A DNA stretch of 38,185 nucleotides from Patescibacteria group bacterium (GCA_030017555.1 JASEIC010000006.1:1-38185); one strand, 5' to 3'. Numbered from the stretch's first letter, positions 17,918 through 27,658 are shown. Numbers and translations are program-made. The notes: generated by a model from the letters alone, not told the origin.

Positions 17918-18754
17918 ATGAACAATAGACTGAGCGAGGAAAATAAAATATTTGAAAATTTAGATATTGACCAAGCATACAAAGAAGCGAATCGGCTTTT
18001 TAAAAAAGACGCAATTAAAATTTCAAATTTTTCTGATCTTTACGGTCAAAACATTATCAGTGAAGACGCGGCTTATGTTAAAAAAATGGAAGAATTATTT
18101 GTTAAAAACAACCTCCCTGAACAAGAACGAATAAAAAAACTTGCGGTTATTTTTGAAGCCCTTATCCATTACAATGTGGAACTTAATGACTGGTTTGGAC
18201 CAAATGCTTTTACTATAAAAACTTCTCGTTATGATGATATAAAAAATGGCATTGATGATATTGTTGAATTTGAGGAATCGGAAACAACCGTTTCTCACCT
18301 TGCTTTAGCAATTGACGTCACATTCAGTCCTGAAGAAAAACAAAAAACATTTGAACGAATTAAAAAAGAAATAGAATCTGGTGAATTAGCAAAAGTTAAA
18401 TACTTTCAGTCAGACCACATAAATATAAGAGGAGAGCTCATAAAAATACCAAGAGTAGTAATTGGCGCCGACACCAAAACTATTAAAAGACTTGGCATAG
18501 CTTGGTTGGAAAAAGATAATAAAACTTTAGGAAACGATCCGATTCAGCTTCAAATTCTAGAAGAAATCTTAATTCAATTAGAAGTTTTTCGAGCTTATGC
18601 AGAACGAGTAAAAAAATTGGAAATTGCGGAAATATATGAAAAAACACACGCGATGATTCAAAAAATTCACAATGAAAAAAGGTCGTCTATTGACGACTCT
18701 GGTATGCGCGATCACGTTTTTGACGCGATTAAAACCAGTCTTGATTATTTTTAA
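17918..18754 (+). CDS. Hypothetical protein
   Basis: ORF from ATG 17918 (MNNRLSEENKIFENLDIDQAYKEANRLFKK...); no family recognised. Confidence 0.7.
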   Translation: MNNRLSEENKIFENLDIDQAYKEANRLFKKDAIKISNFSDLYGQNIISEDAAYVKKMEELFVKNNLPEQERIKKLAVIFEALIHYNVELNDWFGPNAFTIKTSRYDDIKNGIDDIVEFEESETTVSHLALAIDVTFSPEEKQKTFERIKKEIESGELAKVKYFQSDHINIRGELIKIPRVVIGADTKTIKRLGIAWLEKDNKTLGNDPIQLQILEEILIQLEVFRAYAERVKKLEIAEIYEKTHAMIQKIHNEKRSSIDDSGMRDHVFDAIKTSLDYF

Positions 18755-21700
18755 TTTTCTATTTTTCTAATTCCGATCCAAAGCGGCCATTCATCTAATC
18801 TCGTTTCTAATTCAACGCTAAATTTTGCCGAACGTTTAAAATCAATGGAAATTGCATTGATTTCTTTTTTAATTAAATCCTCGTTTTTCTCAAAAACATA
18901 AGTTAATTCCTTGCCGCCATCAGCCATTAATGCTATTTTATCTTTTGGTTCAAATTTACCGTCTTGTCTCAGATCTTGAACAATTCGCACAAATTCGCGA
19001 AGCCAACCCTCTTCCTTTAGTTCGTGGGTAATTTTAGTATCCAGTTCAAATTCGTTTTTTATACTTTTATCAAAAACAATATTTTTTACATTTATTTCGT
19101 CTTTCAAAATATCAAGCAATTCTTTCTGATTGTTTGATTTATGTCCGTCAGCTGACAGATTAATTTTAAGCTCCAAAAGCGGTTGTCTCACCTTAATTTT
19201 AACTTCGGCTCTTTTTGCTAATACGGCGCTCGCTAATTTCCTGATTTTTTCCATAGAATCAATTAAATCTTTATCAATAAACTCTTTATCGGCTTCCGGC
19301 CATTCTTCAAAATGAACTGATGCTTCATGATTTTTGTTTAAAGACTTATATAAAGCTTCGGCAAAAAACGGCGTAAAAGGCGCCATTAATTTACTTAAAA
19401 CAATAAGCGCATGTCCTAAAGTCTCGGAAGCGTTTTTATAATCTTTTTTTTCTTTTTCATTACCTTGACCTCTGACCGCAAGCGAAAAACGCCGGCGTGA
19501 ACGGCGGATATACCATTTTGATAAATCCTCGACAAAATTCTCTATAGATTTAGCTGACCGACCAACATCATAATTCTCTACGCCTTCGGTTGCCTCAATA
19601 ATTGTTTCATTAAGACGGGCAATAATCCATCGATCTAAAACATTTACTAGTTTAGTTTTTTTAACATCTTTCAGCGAATTAAAATCAGCGCACGCATATG
19701 AATCAAAAAATACAAACGAGTTGTAAATAAGTAATATAAACCGTCTTAATCCTTTCACTAAATCTAATTCATCAAACTTTTTTGTTTCACCCGGCGGATT
19801 AATGGTGAAGAAATACCATCTAATGGCATCGACGCCGTATTTTGCAATCACGGCCCAAGGATCAATAACGTTACCTCTAGATTTAGACATTTTCTGACCA
19901 TCTTTGTTTAAGACCAATCCTAAAGAAATCACGTTTTTAAAAGACAATTCAAAACCAAGCAAAACCGAAACAGCAAGAAGGGTGTAAAACCACCCGCGGG
20001 TTTGATCCATCGCTTCTGAAATATATTCAGCCGGAAAATTATTTGGTTTTTTTATATTTTCATTGCCTTTAAACAGCCAATGATTTTGAGCAAAAGGCAT
20101 TGCGCCAGAATCAAACCAAACATCAATTACTTCCGGAATTCGCTTCATTGCGCCGCCACAACCCGACTCCTTACATTTAAACTCAAACTCATCAACATAA
20201 GGTCTATGTGGATCAGTAATACCATATTCATTTCTCGGAAGATAAAATAAATCTATTTCTCGCCATTCTGCTTTGCCAATAAAATCATCGCCCCGCGCTT
20301 CTTTTCCTTCAATTGATTGTTCCACTCCCCAACCGCGCGCGGAAGTTTCTAGCATCCAAATAGGATATTCATGGCTTATTATTAAAATTGTTTTTCCTTT
20401 ATGTTTTTTCTCTAAATCAAATAGAGCTTCAGAAACACGTTTTGCCAATTCCAAAAGATTCTCGCCTCCTGGCGGTACTTTAGTGAATTTTTCTATATAA
20501 GAAGTAGTGAAATTACCATAAGTTTGACCGGGCTTACCGTTAAATTCACCGGTATTTATCTCTCTTAATCTTTTTTCAAAAATAATTTCTTTAACGCCTA
20601 AACCTGATGCAACAATCTCGGCTGTTTCTTTTGTCCGTCTAAAATCAGATGCCACAATTAAATCGATTTTTTCTTTTTTAAGATTTTCCACTGTTCTTTG
20701 AACTGCGGTTCTGCCTTTTAAAGTTAATGGATAAAGATTTTTGTCTTTTGGATCGCTATTTATAATATTTTTGATATTTGTCTCTGCTTCGCCATGACGC
20801 ATTACCAAATAGCGATTGCTGGCTTTTTGTTTTAAATTGCTTAATTCTTTGAAGCTTCCAATTACTTTTTGATGTCCGCATTTTTTGCATTGCCAAATTG
20901 GCATTGGCGTTCCCCAATATCTTTCTCTGGAAACTGCCCAATCTTTAACTTCTTTAAGCCACTCGCCAAAACGGCCATCCTGTAAATGTTCTGGAACCCA
21001 ATTTATCTTTTTGTTAGCCGCAAGGAGTTTTTCCCTCAATTTGCTCATAGCAATAAACCAAGAATCACGCGCGTAATAAAGGAGCGGCGTATCGCAGCGC
21101 CAGCAAAATGGATATTCGTGCTTATAACTTTCACTTCTCAAAAAATTACCTTGTTTTTTTAAATGATCAAATATTTTCTCGTCTGTTTCTTTTGTTTTAA
21201 CTTTCATTCCGTGAAATCCAACCACGTCTTTAGTAAATTTACCTTGTTCATCAACTGTGTGGTGCTCTGGCAAACCGACTTCTTTGCCTAAGTTATAATC
21301 ATCTTCACCATACATTACTGCTATGTGAACCACGCCCGTGCCTTCTTCCGTCGAAACAAATTTTGCCGGATAAACCTTATGGGCAGTTTTATTTTCGGGC
21401 GTTCTCGCTTTAAAAAGCGGTTCATATCCCAAATCAATCAAATTTTTTCCTTTGATATCGAGAATATTTTCTAATTCTTCGGTTTTAAAAACCTTGCTGA
21501 TAAGTTCGGATGCTAATATGTAAATTTCTTTGTTTTTTGAATCTTTTACCGCCCTATATTCAATATCTCTGCCCACTGCGAGCGCAATATTTCCAGGCAA
21601 GGTCCACGGCGTAGTTGTCCACGAAAGGATATAAGTTCGGTCGTCGGTCTTATATTGAAGAATTTGTTGGTCTTTACGAAGTTTGAATTTCACATACACA

Positions 21701-22320
21701 GACAATTCCTCAACCTCTTTATATCCTAAAGCCGCTTCATGCGAAGAAAGCGCCGTGCCGCACCGCGTACAAAACGGCACAACCTTATGTCCTTTATAAA
21801 GCAAATTTTTATCCCAAATATTTTTTAAAATCCACCAAAGCGTTTCAATATAAGAATTTTCGTAAGTGATGTATGGATTTTTTAAATCCAGCCAAAAACC
21901 AATTCGTTCAGTTAATTTTTCCCATTCTTCTTTGTATTGCCAAACAAGCTCACGGCATTTTTTGTTAAATTCTTTAATACCAAATTCTTCAATTTCTTTT
22001 TTTGATTTAAGACCCAATTTTTTCTCAACCTCAAGTTCAATCGGGAGCCCGTGAGTGTCCCACCCGCCTTTGCGTGGCACAAAAAACCCATTCATAGTTT
22101 TGAAGCGTAAAATAATATCTTTAAAAACCCGGGCTAAAACATGATGGATGCCCGGCCGCGCATTTGCGCTCGGTGGTCCTTCATAAAAAACAAATGTTTT
22201 TTTCTGATTTTTTCTAAAATCTAAGTTTTTCTCCGGAATATTATTTTTCCGCCAAAAATCCAAAACTTTTTCCTCAATTTCCGGCAATGAAAATTTTTCT
22301 AAATCTTTAAGCATAAACAA
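18751..22320 (-). CDS. ileS: Isoleucyl-tRNA synthetase with inserted histidine-phosphatase (phosphoglycerate mutase-like) domain
   Basis: IleRS: GPPSANARPGIHHVLAR, GWDTHGLPIE, DVWFDSGAMP, DGQKMSKSRGNVIDPW. Insert: YLVMRHGEAETN...IVASDFRRTKETAEIV...GGENLLELAKRV...ILIISHEYPIWML. Confidence 0.96.
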   Translation of the reverse strand: MFMLKDLEKFSLPEIEEKVLDFWRKNNIPEKNLDFRKNQKKTFVFYEGPPSANARPGIHHVLARVFKDIILRFKTMNGFFVPRKGGWDTHGLPIELEVEKKLGLKSKKEIEEFGIKEFNKKCRELVWQYKEEWEKLTERIGFWLDLKNPYITYENSYIETLWWILKNIWDKNLLYKGHKVVPFCTRCGTALSSHEAALGYKEVEELSVYVKFKLRKDQQILQYKTDDRTYILSWTTTPWTLPGNIALAVGRDIEYRAVKDSKNKEIYILASELISKVFKTEELENILDIKGKNLIDLGYEPLFKARTPENKTAHKVYPAKFVSTEEGTGVVHIAVMYGEDDYNLGKEVGLPEHHTVDEQGKFTKDVVGFHGMKVKTKETDEKIFDHLKKQGNFLRSESYKHEYPFCWRCDTPLLYYARDSWFIAMSKLREKLLAANKKINWVPEHLQDGRFGEWLKEVKDWAVSRERYWGTPMPIWQCKKCGHQKVIGSFKELSNLKQKASNRYLVMRHGEAETNIKNIINSDPKDKNLYPLTLKGRTAVQRTVENLKKEKIDLIVASDFRRTKETAEIVASGLGVKEIIFEKRLREINTGEFNGKPGQTYGNFTTSYIEKFTKVPPGGENLLELAKRVSEALFDLEKKHKGKTILIISHEYPIWMLETSARGWGVEQSIEGKEARGDDFIGKAEWREIDLFYLPRNEYGITDPHRPYVDEFEFKCKESGCGGAMKRIPEVIDVWFDSGAMPFAQNHWLFKGNENIKKPNNFPAEYISEAMDQTRGWFYTLLAVSVLLGFELSFKNVISLGLVLNKDGQKMSKSRGNVIDPWAVIAKYGVDAIRWYFFTINPPGETKKFDELDLVKGLRRFILLIYNSFVFFDSYACADFNSLKDVKKTKLVNVLDRWIIARLNETIIEATEGVENYDVGRSAKSIENFVEDLSKWYIRRSRRRFSLAVRGQGNEKEKKDYKNASETLGHALIVLSKLMAPFTPFFAEALYKSLNKNHEASVHFEEWPEADKEFIDKDLIDSMEKIRKLASAVLAKRAEVKIKVRQPLLELKINLSADGHKSNNQKELLDILKDEINVKNIVFDKSIKNEFELDTKITHELKEEGWLREFVRIVQDLRQDGKFEPKDKIALMADGGKELTYVFEKNEDLIKKEINAISIDFKRSAKFSVELETRLDEWPLWIGIRKIEN

Positions 22321-22468
22321 GTATCTATCTATATTAACTTAACACAAAAAAAATGCCAAATTTAGAAATAAGTATATTTGCTTAAACTTGACTTTTTTAT
22401 TAATCTTTGCTATACTTAAAATAGTTTAATTAATAAATTTTAATCGCCATCTTGAAAGGATTTTTGAA

Positions 22469-22822
22469 ATGAAAAAAATAATTTCTTTGTTTTGTCTTAT
22501 TTTTTGTATATTTTTTCTGACCGCATGCGAAAATACCGCAAAATTCAAAATCGCTTACGGCAATCGGTTAGATGCCGACATCGATGCAGTTCTTAACGGC
22601 AATAATATTGGTATGGTTCTAGCTGGCGAAGCTAGAGAATTCACGATAGAACTCGAAATTTTAGATTCATCACCAACTAGTCCGCATGAACCAGAAATGG
22701 CTTATGCGACTGCCTCGGCCAGAAACCGTAAAACCGGCAAACTCTCAAGATCTTATCCGATTACTCTTTATACTGATCGATCTACCTACATTGAGGTAAA
22801 TCCTTGGGATTTTCCAGAATAA
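22469..22822 (+). CDS. Small putative lipoprotein
   Basis: Signal with lipobox-like FFLTAC; 117 aa; no family recognised. Confidence 0.65.
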   Translation: MKKIISLFCLIFCIFFLTACENTAKFKIAYGNRLDADIDAVLNGNNIGMVLAGEAREFTIELEILDSSPTSPHEPEMAYATASARNRKTGKLSRSYPITLYTDRSTYIEVNPWDFPE

Positions 22823-22826
22823 ATTT

Positions 22827-22854
22827 ATCCCGCCTTTTCACGAAAAGGCGGGAT
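22827..22854. terminator. Bidirectional terminator between convergent genes
   Basis: ATCCCGCCTTTT-cacg-AAAAGGCGGGAT, perfect 12-bp stem. Confidence 0.85.
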
Positions 22855-24443
22855 TACATTTTATCTGGCGCGGAAATTCCTAAAACTTCAAAGAGATCTT
22901 GAAAAACAATAACTGCGGCTTTTATAAGCGAGGCACGGGCATTAACTATTTTTTCTTCTTCGCCAATAACCCGCTCTTTTTCATAAAAATCATGGAATAC
23001 TCGGCTTAAATCTTGAGCATAACGGGTAAGTCGATGTAATTGATAATCTTTGCTTGTATCCTCCAAAACTTCTGGAAAACGTGAAAGATTCAAAATAAGA
23101 TTCAAATCTTCTTTTGTGTTTAGAATGCTCAAATCCGCTTTTTTAGATATTTTGCCTAATTTTTCCAAAATATTTTTCGCCCTCACATAAGCATATTGCG
23201 CGTAAAAAACCGGATTTTTCCGCGATCGCTCTTTAGCAAGACCAATATCAAAATCCATGTGAGTACCCACTGAAATCATCAAGAAAAAGAATCGGGCCAC
23301 GTCTTCTCCGACCTCATCAATCAAATCTTCAAAAGTCACAAACTCGCCTTTTCGTTTGGACATTTTCGCTTCTTTGCCGTCACGCACAAGCCGGATTGCC
23401 TGCGTAATAATTACTTCTGATTTTTCAAGACCAATAATTTTTGCCGCCGACTGAATACGCTTAACATAACCGTAATGATCTGGCCCCAAAACATTGATTT
23501 TCCCGTCAAAGCCGCGCTCTTTTGTTTCTAAATAATGGCCGGCGTCAGCTAAAAAATATGTTGGCTCATGATCGCTTGTCATAAGCACGCGATCTTTGTC
23601 ATCTCCAAATTCTGTTGTTTTGAGCCACATCGCGCCGTCTTTTTTATAAACCTTACCCTCTTTATCAAAAAGCTTTAACACTTTTTGAATTAAGTCTTTT
23701 TTATGAATATCTTTATCTTCTGAAGTAAACCGATCAAAACGAATTCTTGCTTTGTCCTGAACTGCTTTTTTTATTAATTTCAAAAAATCTTCCGCTGCCC
23801 GCTGACCAAGTTTTAACGGATTATTTTTGTTTTCTTCAATAATTTTTTTATTTTTCTCCGCCCACTTCTTTATGTAATCGCCTTTATAAAATTCTTCTTC
23901 TTCTTTTAAAAATCCGGCGGCGGCTAAAATCGATTTTCCAAAAGTAATAATTTGATTTCCTGTATCATTAACATAATATTCTCGTTCAACTTCATAACCC
24001 GACCATTGAAGCACGTTTGAAAGCACGTCGCCGAAAAATCCGCCCCGGCCATTAGCTAAGGTCAAAGGTCCGGTAGGATTAGCGGAAATAAATTCAACCT
24101 GCACTTTTTCAATTTTGCTCTTTGACAATTTTTTCTTGCCAAAATCATTGCCGGCTTTCAAAATTTCCTGCAATCTTTTATGAAGAAAATCCAATGAAAA
24201 ACTAAAATTAATAAATCCCGGCTTTGAAATTTCTATTTTTTCAAAAATAAACGGTTCTTTCTTAAGAAAGGCGTTTTTTGATTCCTCGGCTGTTGCCATC
24301 GGATCGCTCTTTTTTTCTTTAGCCAATCGAAAAGCCACGTTCGTGCTGTAATGGCCGTATTTTTCATCATCGGGTATCAAAACATCAAAATCTATTTTTT
24401 TCGGAACTGTTTTTTTTATTAAATCAATGATTATTTGCCTCAT
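22854..24443 (-). CDS. argS: Arginyl-tRNA synthetase
   Basis: VEFISANPTGPLTLANGRGGFFGDVLSNVL, AKMSKRKGEFVTFEDLIDEVGEDVARFFFLM; C-terminal region typical. Confidence 0.96.
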   Translation of the reverse strand: MRQIIIDLIKKTVPKKIDFDVLIPDDEKYGHYSTNVAFRLAKEKKSDPMATAEESKNAFLKKEPFIFEKIEISKPGFINFSFSLDFLHKRLQEILKAGNDFGKKKLSKSKIEKVQVEFISANPTGPLTLANGRGGFFGDVLSNVLQWSGYEVEREYYVNDTGNQIITFGKSILAAAGFLKEEEEFYKGDYIKKWAEKNKKIIEENKNNPLKLGQRAAEDFLKLIKKAVQDKARIRFDRFTSEDKDIHKKDLIQKVLKLFDKEGKVYKKDGAMWLKTTEFGDDKDRVLMTSDHEPTYFLADAGHYLETKERGFDGKINVLGPDHYGYVKRIQSAAKIIGLEKSEVIITQAIRLVRDGKEAKMSKRKGEFVTFEDLIDEVGEDVARFFFLMISVGTHMDFDIGLAKERSRKNPVFYAQYAYVRAKNILEKLGKISKKADLSILNTKEDLNLILNLSRFPEVLEDTSKDYQLHRLTRYAQDLSRVFHDFYEKERVIGEEEKIVNARASLIKAAVIVFQDLFEVLGISAPDKM

Positions 24444-25192
24444 GTTTCTTGTTTGTTACACAAAATCGCACGCATTTCCTTTTTAAACTCGTTAATGTTA
24501 TGTTTTTCTACTTTCAAATACTTTTTCCAACAGGGCAATATTTTCTTTTTGTATTTCTCCAACCATTTATGCCCGACAAATGGCGGGTATTTGCCTCCAT
24601 TCAATCTTACGCGCAATTCTTCGTCTGCTATTAATTCGACAATAGCGTGTTCAACATCAGACCGACCAATATAAAACTGCAATATTTCGTTCCATAAATA
24701 TACGGTTGTATAATTCGGCCAATCCTCATGATGTCCCCACTCAATTAAATTACTATTTCTATTACTGCCGTTTTTTAAACTTGGGTGAGTGATAAAAACA
24801 TCAATTTTTTTATTTAGCTTAAACCCCGTAAATTTTTTAATATATTTACTTGTAATGTGATAATTATTTTCCCACTGATTTTTGCAAAAATTCAAATATT
24901 TTTTAGTTTGCGACAAAATTTTCCTATACTGCTTGCTTTTTTCAAGTTCTTTTAAAAATTTCGGCAATTTTTTACAAATTTGTTGAATGTTTTTGTTTTT
25001 TATTTCCTCCGAAGACAATCTCCCAACTAACAATTGATAACACGACTTGCTCTTCCGCCAAGCATAATTTTGAAAAGATACAATATCTTTTTTGTGCTTC
25101 GTGGATGAAAATCTATGATTCTCCATACTAGAAAGCGTATGAATTATTAAAACATCGTTGTTGATCAAAAAGTTTAATTTTATTCCACTCAT
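24440..25192 (-). CDS. Hypothetical protein
   Basis: 250-aa ORF; stop overlaps the argS start (ATGA). Conserved-looking motif VEHAIVELIADEELRVRLNGGKYPPFVGH. Confidence 0.7.
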   Translation of the reverse strand: MSGIKLNFLINNDVLIIHTLSSMENHRFSSTKHKKDIVSFQNYAWRKSKSCYQLLVGRLSSEEIKNKNIQQICKKLPKFLKELEKSKQYRKILSQTKKYLNFCKNQWENNYHITSKYIKKFTGFKLNKKIDVFITHPSLKNGSNRNSNLIEWGHHEDWPNYTTVYLWNEILQFYIGRSDVEHAIVELIADEELRVRLNGGKYPPFVGHKWLEKYKKKILPCWKKYLKVEKHNINEFKKEMRAILCNKQET

Positions 25193-25201
25193 GTTTAATC
25201 T

Positions 25202-25879
25202 TTATGCTTCCCCTCTAAACTCGCGATAATTACAAAACTGACATTCAATATTAGAAAGCGGCATCTCGCCTCTTAAAACGCTTACTGCTTCTCTAAAAAT
25301 ATCTTTTACTTGGTCCGGTTTAGTTTTCACCTCCTCAACTGTCACATTAAAGTGAAGCGGTTTTTCCATATCAAAACTTTTGTGATTAAAAAACCAATAA
25401 ACAAGATACGCCAACTCTTTTGTTTTAAAACCAGTTTCACGCAAAAGCAATGTATAAACGCTCATTTGAGCAACATGAGCGATGTGCGGTTCAAGCGGCG
25501 GAAAACCTTTGGTTTTGTTGTCCAACGGCACTATTGAACCTCCCGGAAGCTCCAAGGCATCGTCCAAAATACCCGTGAAATACGCATTCGATTCTGTATC
25601 GTGCCAAATAAATGACCGCGACCGAAACTTAGCAATAAGCGCTTGTTCGGCCACCAACTTGCCCGGCAGTTTACCGTGAAGAAGCGGCGGCAATACATTT
25701 TCTTTTCGCCAATGATCAAAATAAGCTTTAAGCGTAAGATCGACACCCATTGGTAAGGTTGAACTTGGATGTTCCGGTCTTTTCGTACCTTTATTGAGTT
25801 GTAGCCAAAAACAGCGCGGACACTCCCGGAAAAGATTCAAAGACGACGGTGATATTTTTATTGGTTTTTCTTCGCTCAT
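25202..25879 (-). CDS. PD-(D/E)XK nuclease, Cas4/RecB-like
   Basis: SLNLFRECPRCFWLQ, FTGILDDALELPGGSIVPLDNKTKG (D-x(n)-DNK), C-terminal CQFCNYREF; Cys pattern compatible with an Fe-S cluster. Confidence 0.8.
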   Translation of the reverse strand: MSEEKPIKISPSSLNLFRECPRCFWLQLNKGTKRPEHPSSTLPMGVDLTLKAYFDHWRKENVLPPLLHGKLPGKLVAEQALIAKFRSRSFIWHDTESNAYFTGILDDALELPGGSIVPLDNKTKGFPPLEPHIAHVAQMSVYTLLLRETGFKTKELAYLVYWFFNHKSFDMEKPLHFNVTVEEVKTKPDQVKDIFREAVSVLRGEMPLSNIECQFCNYREFRGEA

Positions 25880-25946
25880 TTATAAATTAAAGCAAAAAAA
25901 CACGCTTTATTAAAGCGTCTGTGTTATCCTAAAATAAAAGAAATCC

Positions 25947-26387
25947 ATGCCAATACTTTCTGTCAACAAACGAGCCATATTCGATTATGAAATCTTCGAG
26001 AAATTCGAAGCCGGTATTGAACTCAAAGGATTTGAAGCAAAAGCCATTACCACGGGCCGCGCAAATATTTCCGGAGCTTATGCTGTTATCCGAGATAACG
26101 AAGTTTGGCTTTTAAATCTTGATATCCCGCCATATCAGCCAAAAAATACTCCGGAATCATACGACTCAAAACGCACCCGCCGGCTTCTTTTAAAACGCAA
26201 TGAAATTAAAAACTTAATCGGTAACACAAAAGAAAAAGGATTGACTCTTGTAGTCACGAAATTGTATACTAAGAATAACAAGGCGAAAGTGGAATTAGGT
26301 CTTGCGCGGAGCAGAAAAAAGCACGATAAACGAGAGCTTATCAGAAAACGAGAAGTAGAACGAGAAATTCAGAAATTTAAAAAATAA
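25947..26387 (+). CDS. smpB: SsrA-binding protein SmpB
   Basis: NKRAIFDYEIFEKFEAGIELKGFEAKAITTGRANISGAYAVIRDNEVWLLN; KLYTKNNKAKVELGLARSRKKHDKRE. Confidence 0.97.
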   Translation: MPILSVNKRAIFDYEIFEKFEAGIELKGFEAKAITTGRANISGAYAVIRDNEVWLLNLDIPPYQPKNTPESYDSKRTRRLLLKRNEIKNLIGNTKEKGLTLVVTKLYTKNNKAKVELGLARSRKKHDKRELIRKREVEREIQKFKK

Positions 26388-26394
26388 ATAGCGA

Positions 26395-26705
26395 GGGGAC
26401 GCACGAATCGACAGGGAAAACTCTTTAAAAATTGCAAGTCGAGACGACTTTCTCGTAAATCCAGTCAAAAAACAAACAACTGCCAATAAAAACGCAGTCC
26501 CGGCGCTTGCGTTCGCGTAAGTGAAGGCATCAGCCCTTGATACCTACTGGAGGATCACTGGTGTAATACCGTAGGCTCGCTTTGGTGATTGATTCGTAAA
26601 CTAAAGCTAAATATTAGAATCAATTTGTTTTCGAAAGAAAGCTAAACTTGTAGATTGTTTTCAAAGATTTCCTTGGAAGAGGGTTCAATCCCTCCGTCTC
26701 CACCA
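26395..26705 (+). ncRNA. ssrA: tmRNA
   Basis: 5' GGGGACGCACGAATCGACAGGG and 3' GGGTTCAATCCCTCCGTCTCCACCA form the tRNA-like domain; internal reading frame GCC AAT AAA AAC GCA GTC CCG GCG CTT GCG TTC GCG TAA; adjacent to smpB. Confidence 0.95.
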
Positions 26706-27063
26706 CGATAAAACTAAAAGGCTTTTTGAAAAATTAAATAATGAGATTTTTTGTATCGCTCTTTTCATTCTTGATAAATTGATGTAAACATCTGCTTTTT
26801 TCTTGGATTTTTTGTCCTTAATAATACAGGTAGTAAAGTTTGAAATTCAAAAAGCAGTATACCCTTCTTCGTGCTTCCCTTATTGGAAGCGGTTATTTCT
26901 CTTGTCACAAAATTCCATTCCCGATCAAATTAAGTTATCCCCAGCATGACGCAAGAAAAATGAAAATTATGAAAAAGCAACTCAAATAAGAAATGAGGTA
27001 AAAACTTACCCAGGTTATAATTAATTTTCAGCAAAAAATGTTTGATTTCCTTAAAAAATGTGT

Positions 27064-27078
27064 TATGCTTAACTCATA
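27064..27078 (+). promoter_or_regulatory. Putative infC promoter (-10 TATGCT at 27064-27069; -35 TTGATT at 27042-27047)
   Basis: 16-nt spacer; predicted transcription start near 27076. Confidence 0.4.
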
Positions 27079-27576
27079 CAGTACAGAATAAACAATCAAA
27101 TAACCGTTCCGGAATTAAGAGTCATTGATGAAAACAGCGCAAACCTGGGTGTTTTGAAACGCGAAGAAGCATTACGTCTCGCCAAAGAAAAAGGCTTGGA
27201 TTTAATTGAAATTGCGCCTACCGCAAAACCACCGGTAGCTCACATTATTAGTTTTGATAAATTCCGTTACCAAAAAGAAAAAGAAGAAAAAAAACAACGC
27301 CAAGCCCAAAAAACAAAAGAATTAAAACACATCCGAATTTCACCGCGGGCGGCTCTAAACGACCTGCGAATAAAAGCCAACCAGACTGAAAGTTTTTTAG
27401 AATACGGACACCAGGTTGAAATACTCCTTTTTGTTCGCGGTCGCGAAAAAGGCAATAGAGACTGGAATTTGAAAAAGCTAAATGGATTTCTTAATATGAT
27501 AAAAATACCGCATTTGATTAATTTAGAACCACGTTTTGTCGGCAAAGGATTTATTGTTCACATCGCTAAAAAATAA
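27076..27576 (+). CDS. infC: Translation initiation factor IF-3
   Basis: In-frame upstream extension (I)QYRINNQITVPELRVIDENSANLGVLKREEALRLAKEKGLDLIEIAP; the track start at 27154 truncates the conserved N-domain. Start codon apparently ATA (27076 or 27088). Confidence 0.92.
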   Translation: MQYRINNQITVPELRVIDENSANLGVLKREEALRLAKEKGLDLIEIAPTAKPPVAHIISFDKFRYQKEKEEKKQRQAQKTKELKHIRISPRAALNDLRIKANQTESFLEYGHQVEILLFVRGREKGNRDWNLKKLNGFLNMIKIPHLINLEPRFVGKGFIVHIAKK

Positions 27577-27633
27577 ACTAATATGCTTGAAAAAACAAAT
27601 AAAATAGTGTAACATTCGGATTACTAAATTTAT

Positions 27634-27658
27634 AAGCACTTGGTTTAAAAAAGTGCTT
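27634..27658 (+). promoter_or_regulatory. Hairpin upstream of rpmI (candidate regulatory site)
   Basis: AAGCACT (27634-27640) / AGTGCTT (27652-27658). Confidence 0.4.

Noticed and set aside
27154-27576. infC start at 27154 as given in the ORF track
   Set aside because: That start is a TTG that would remove the conserved RINNQITVPELRVIDEN segment of IF-3.
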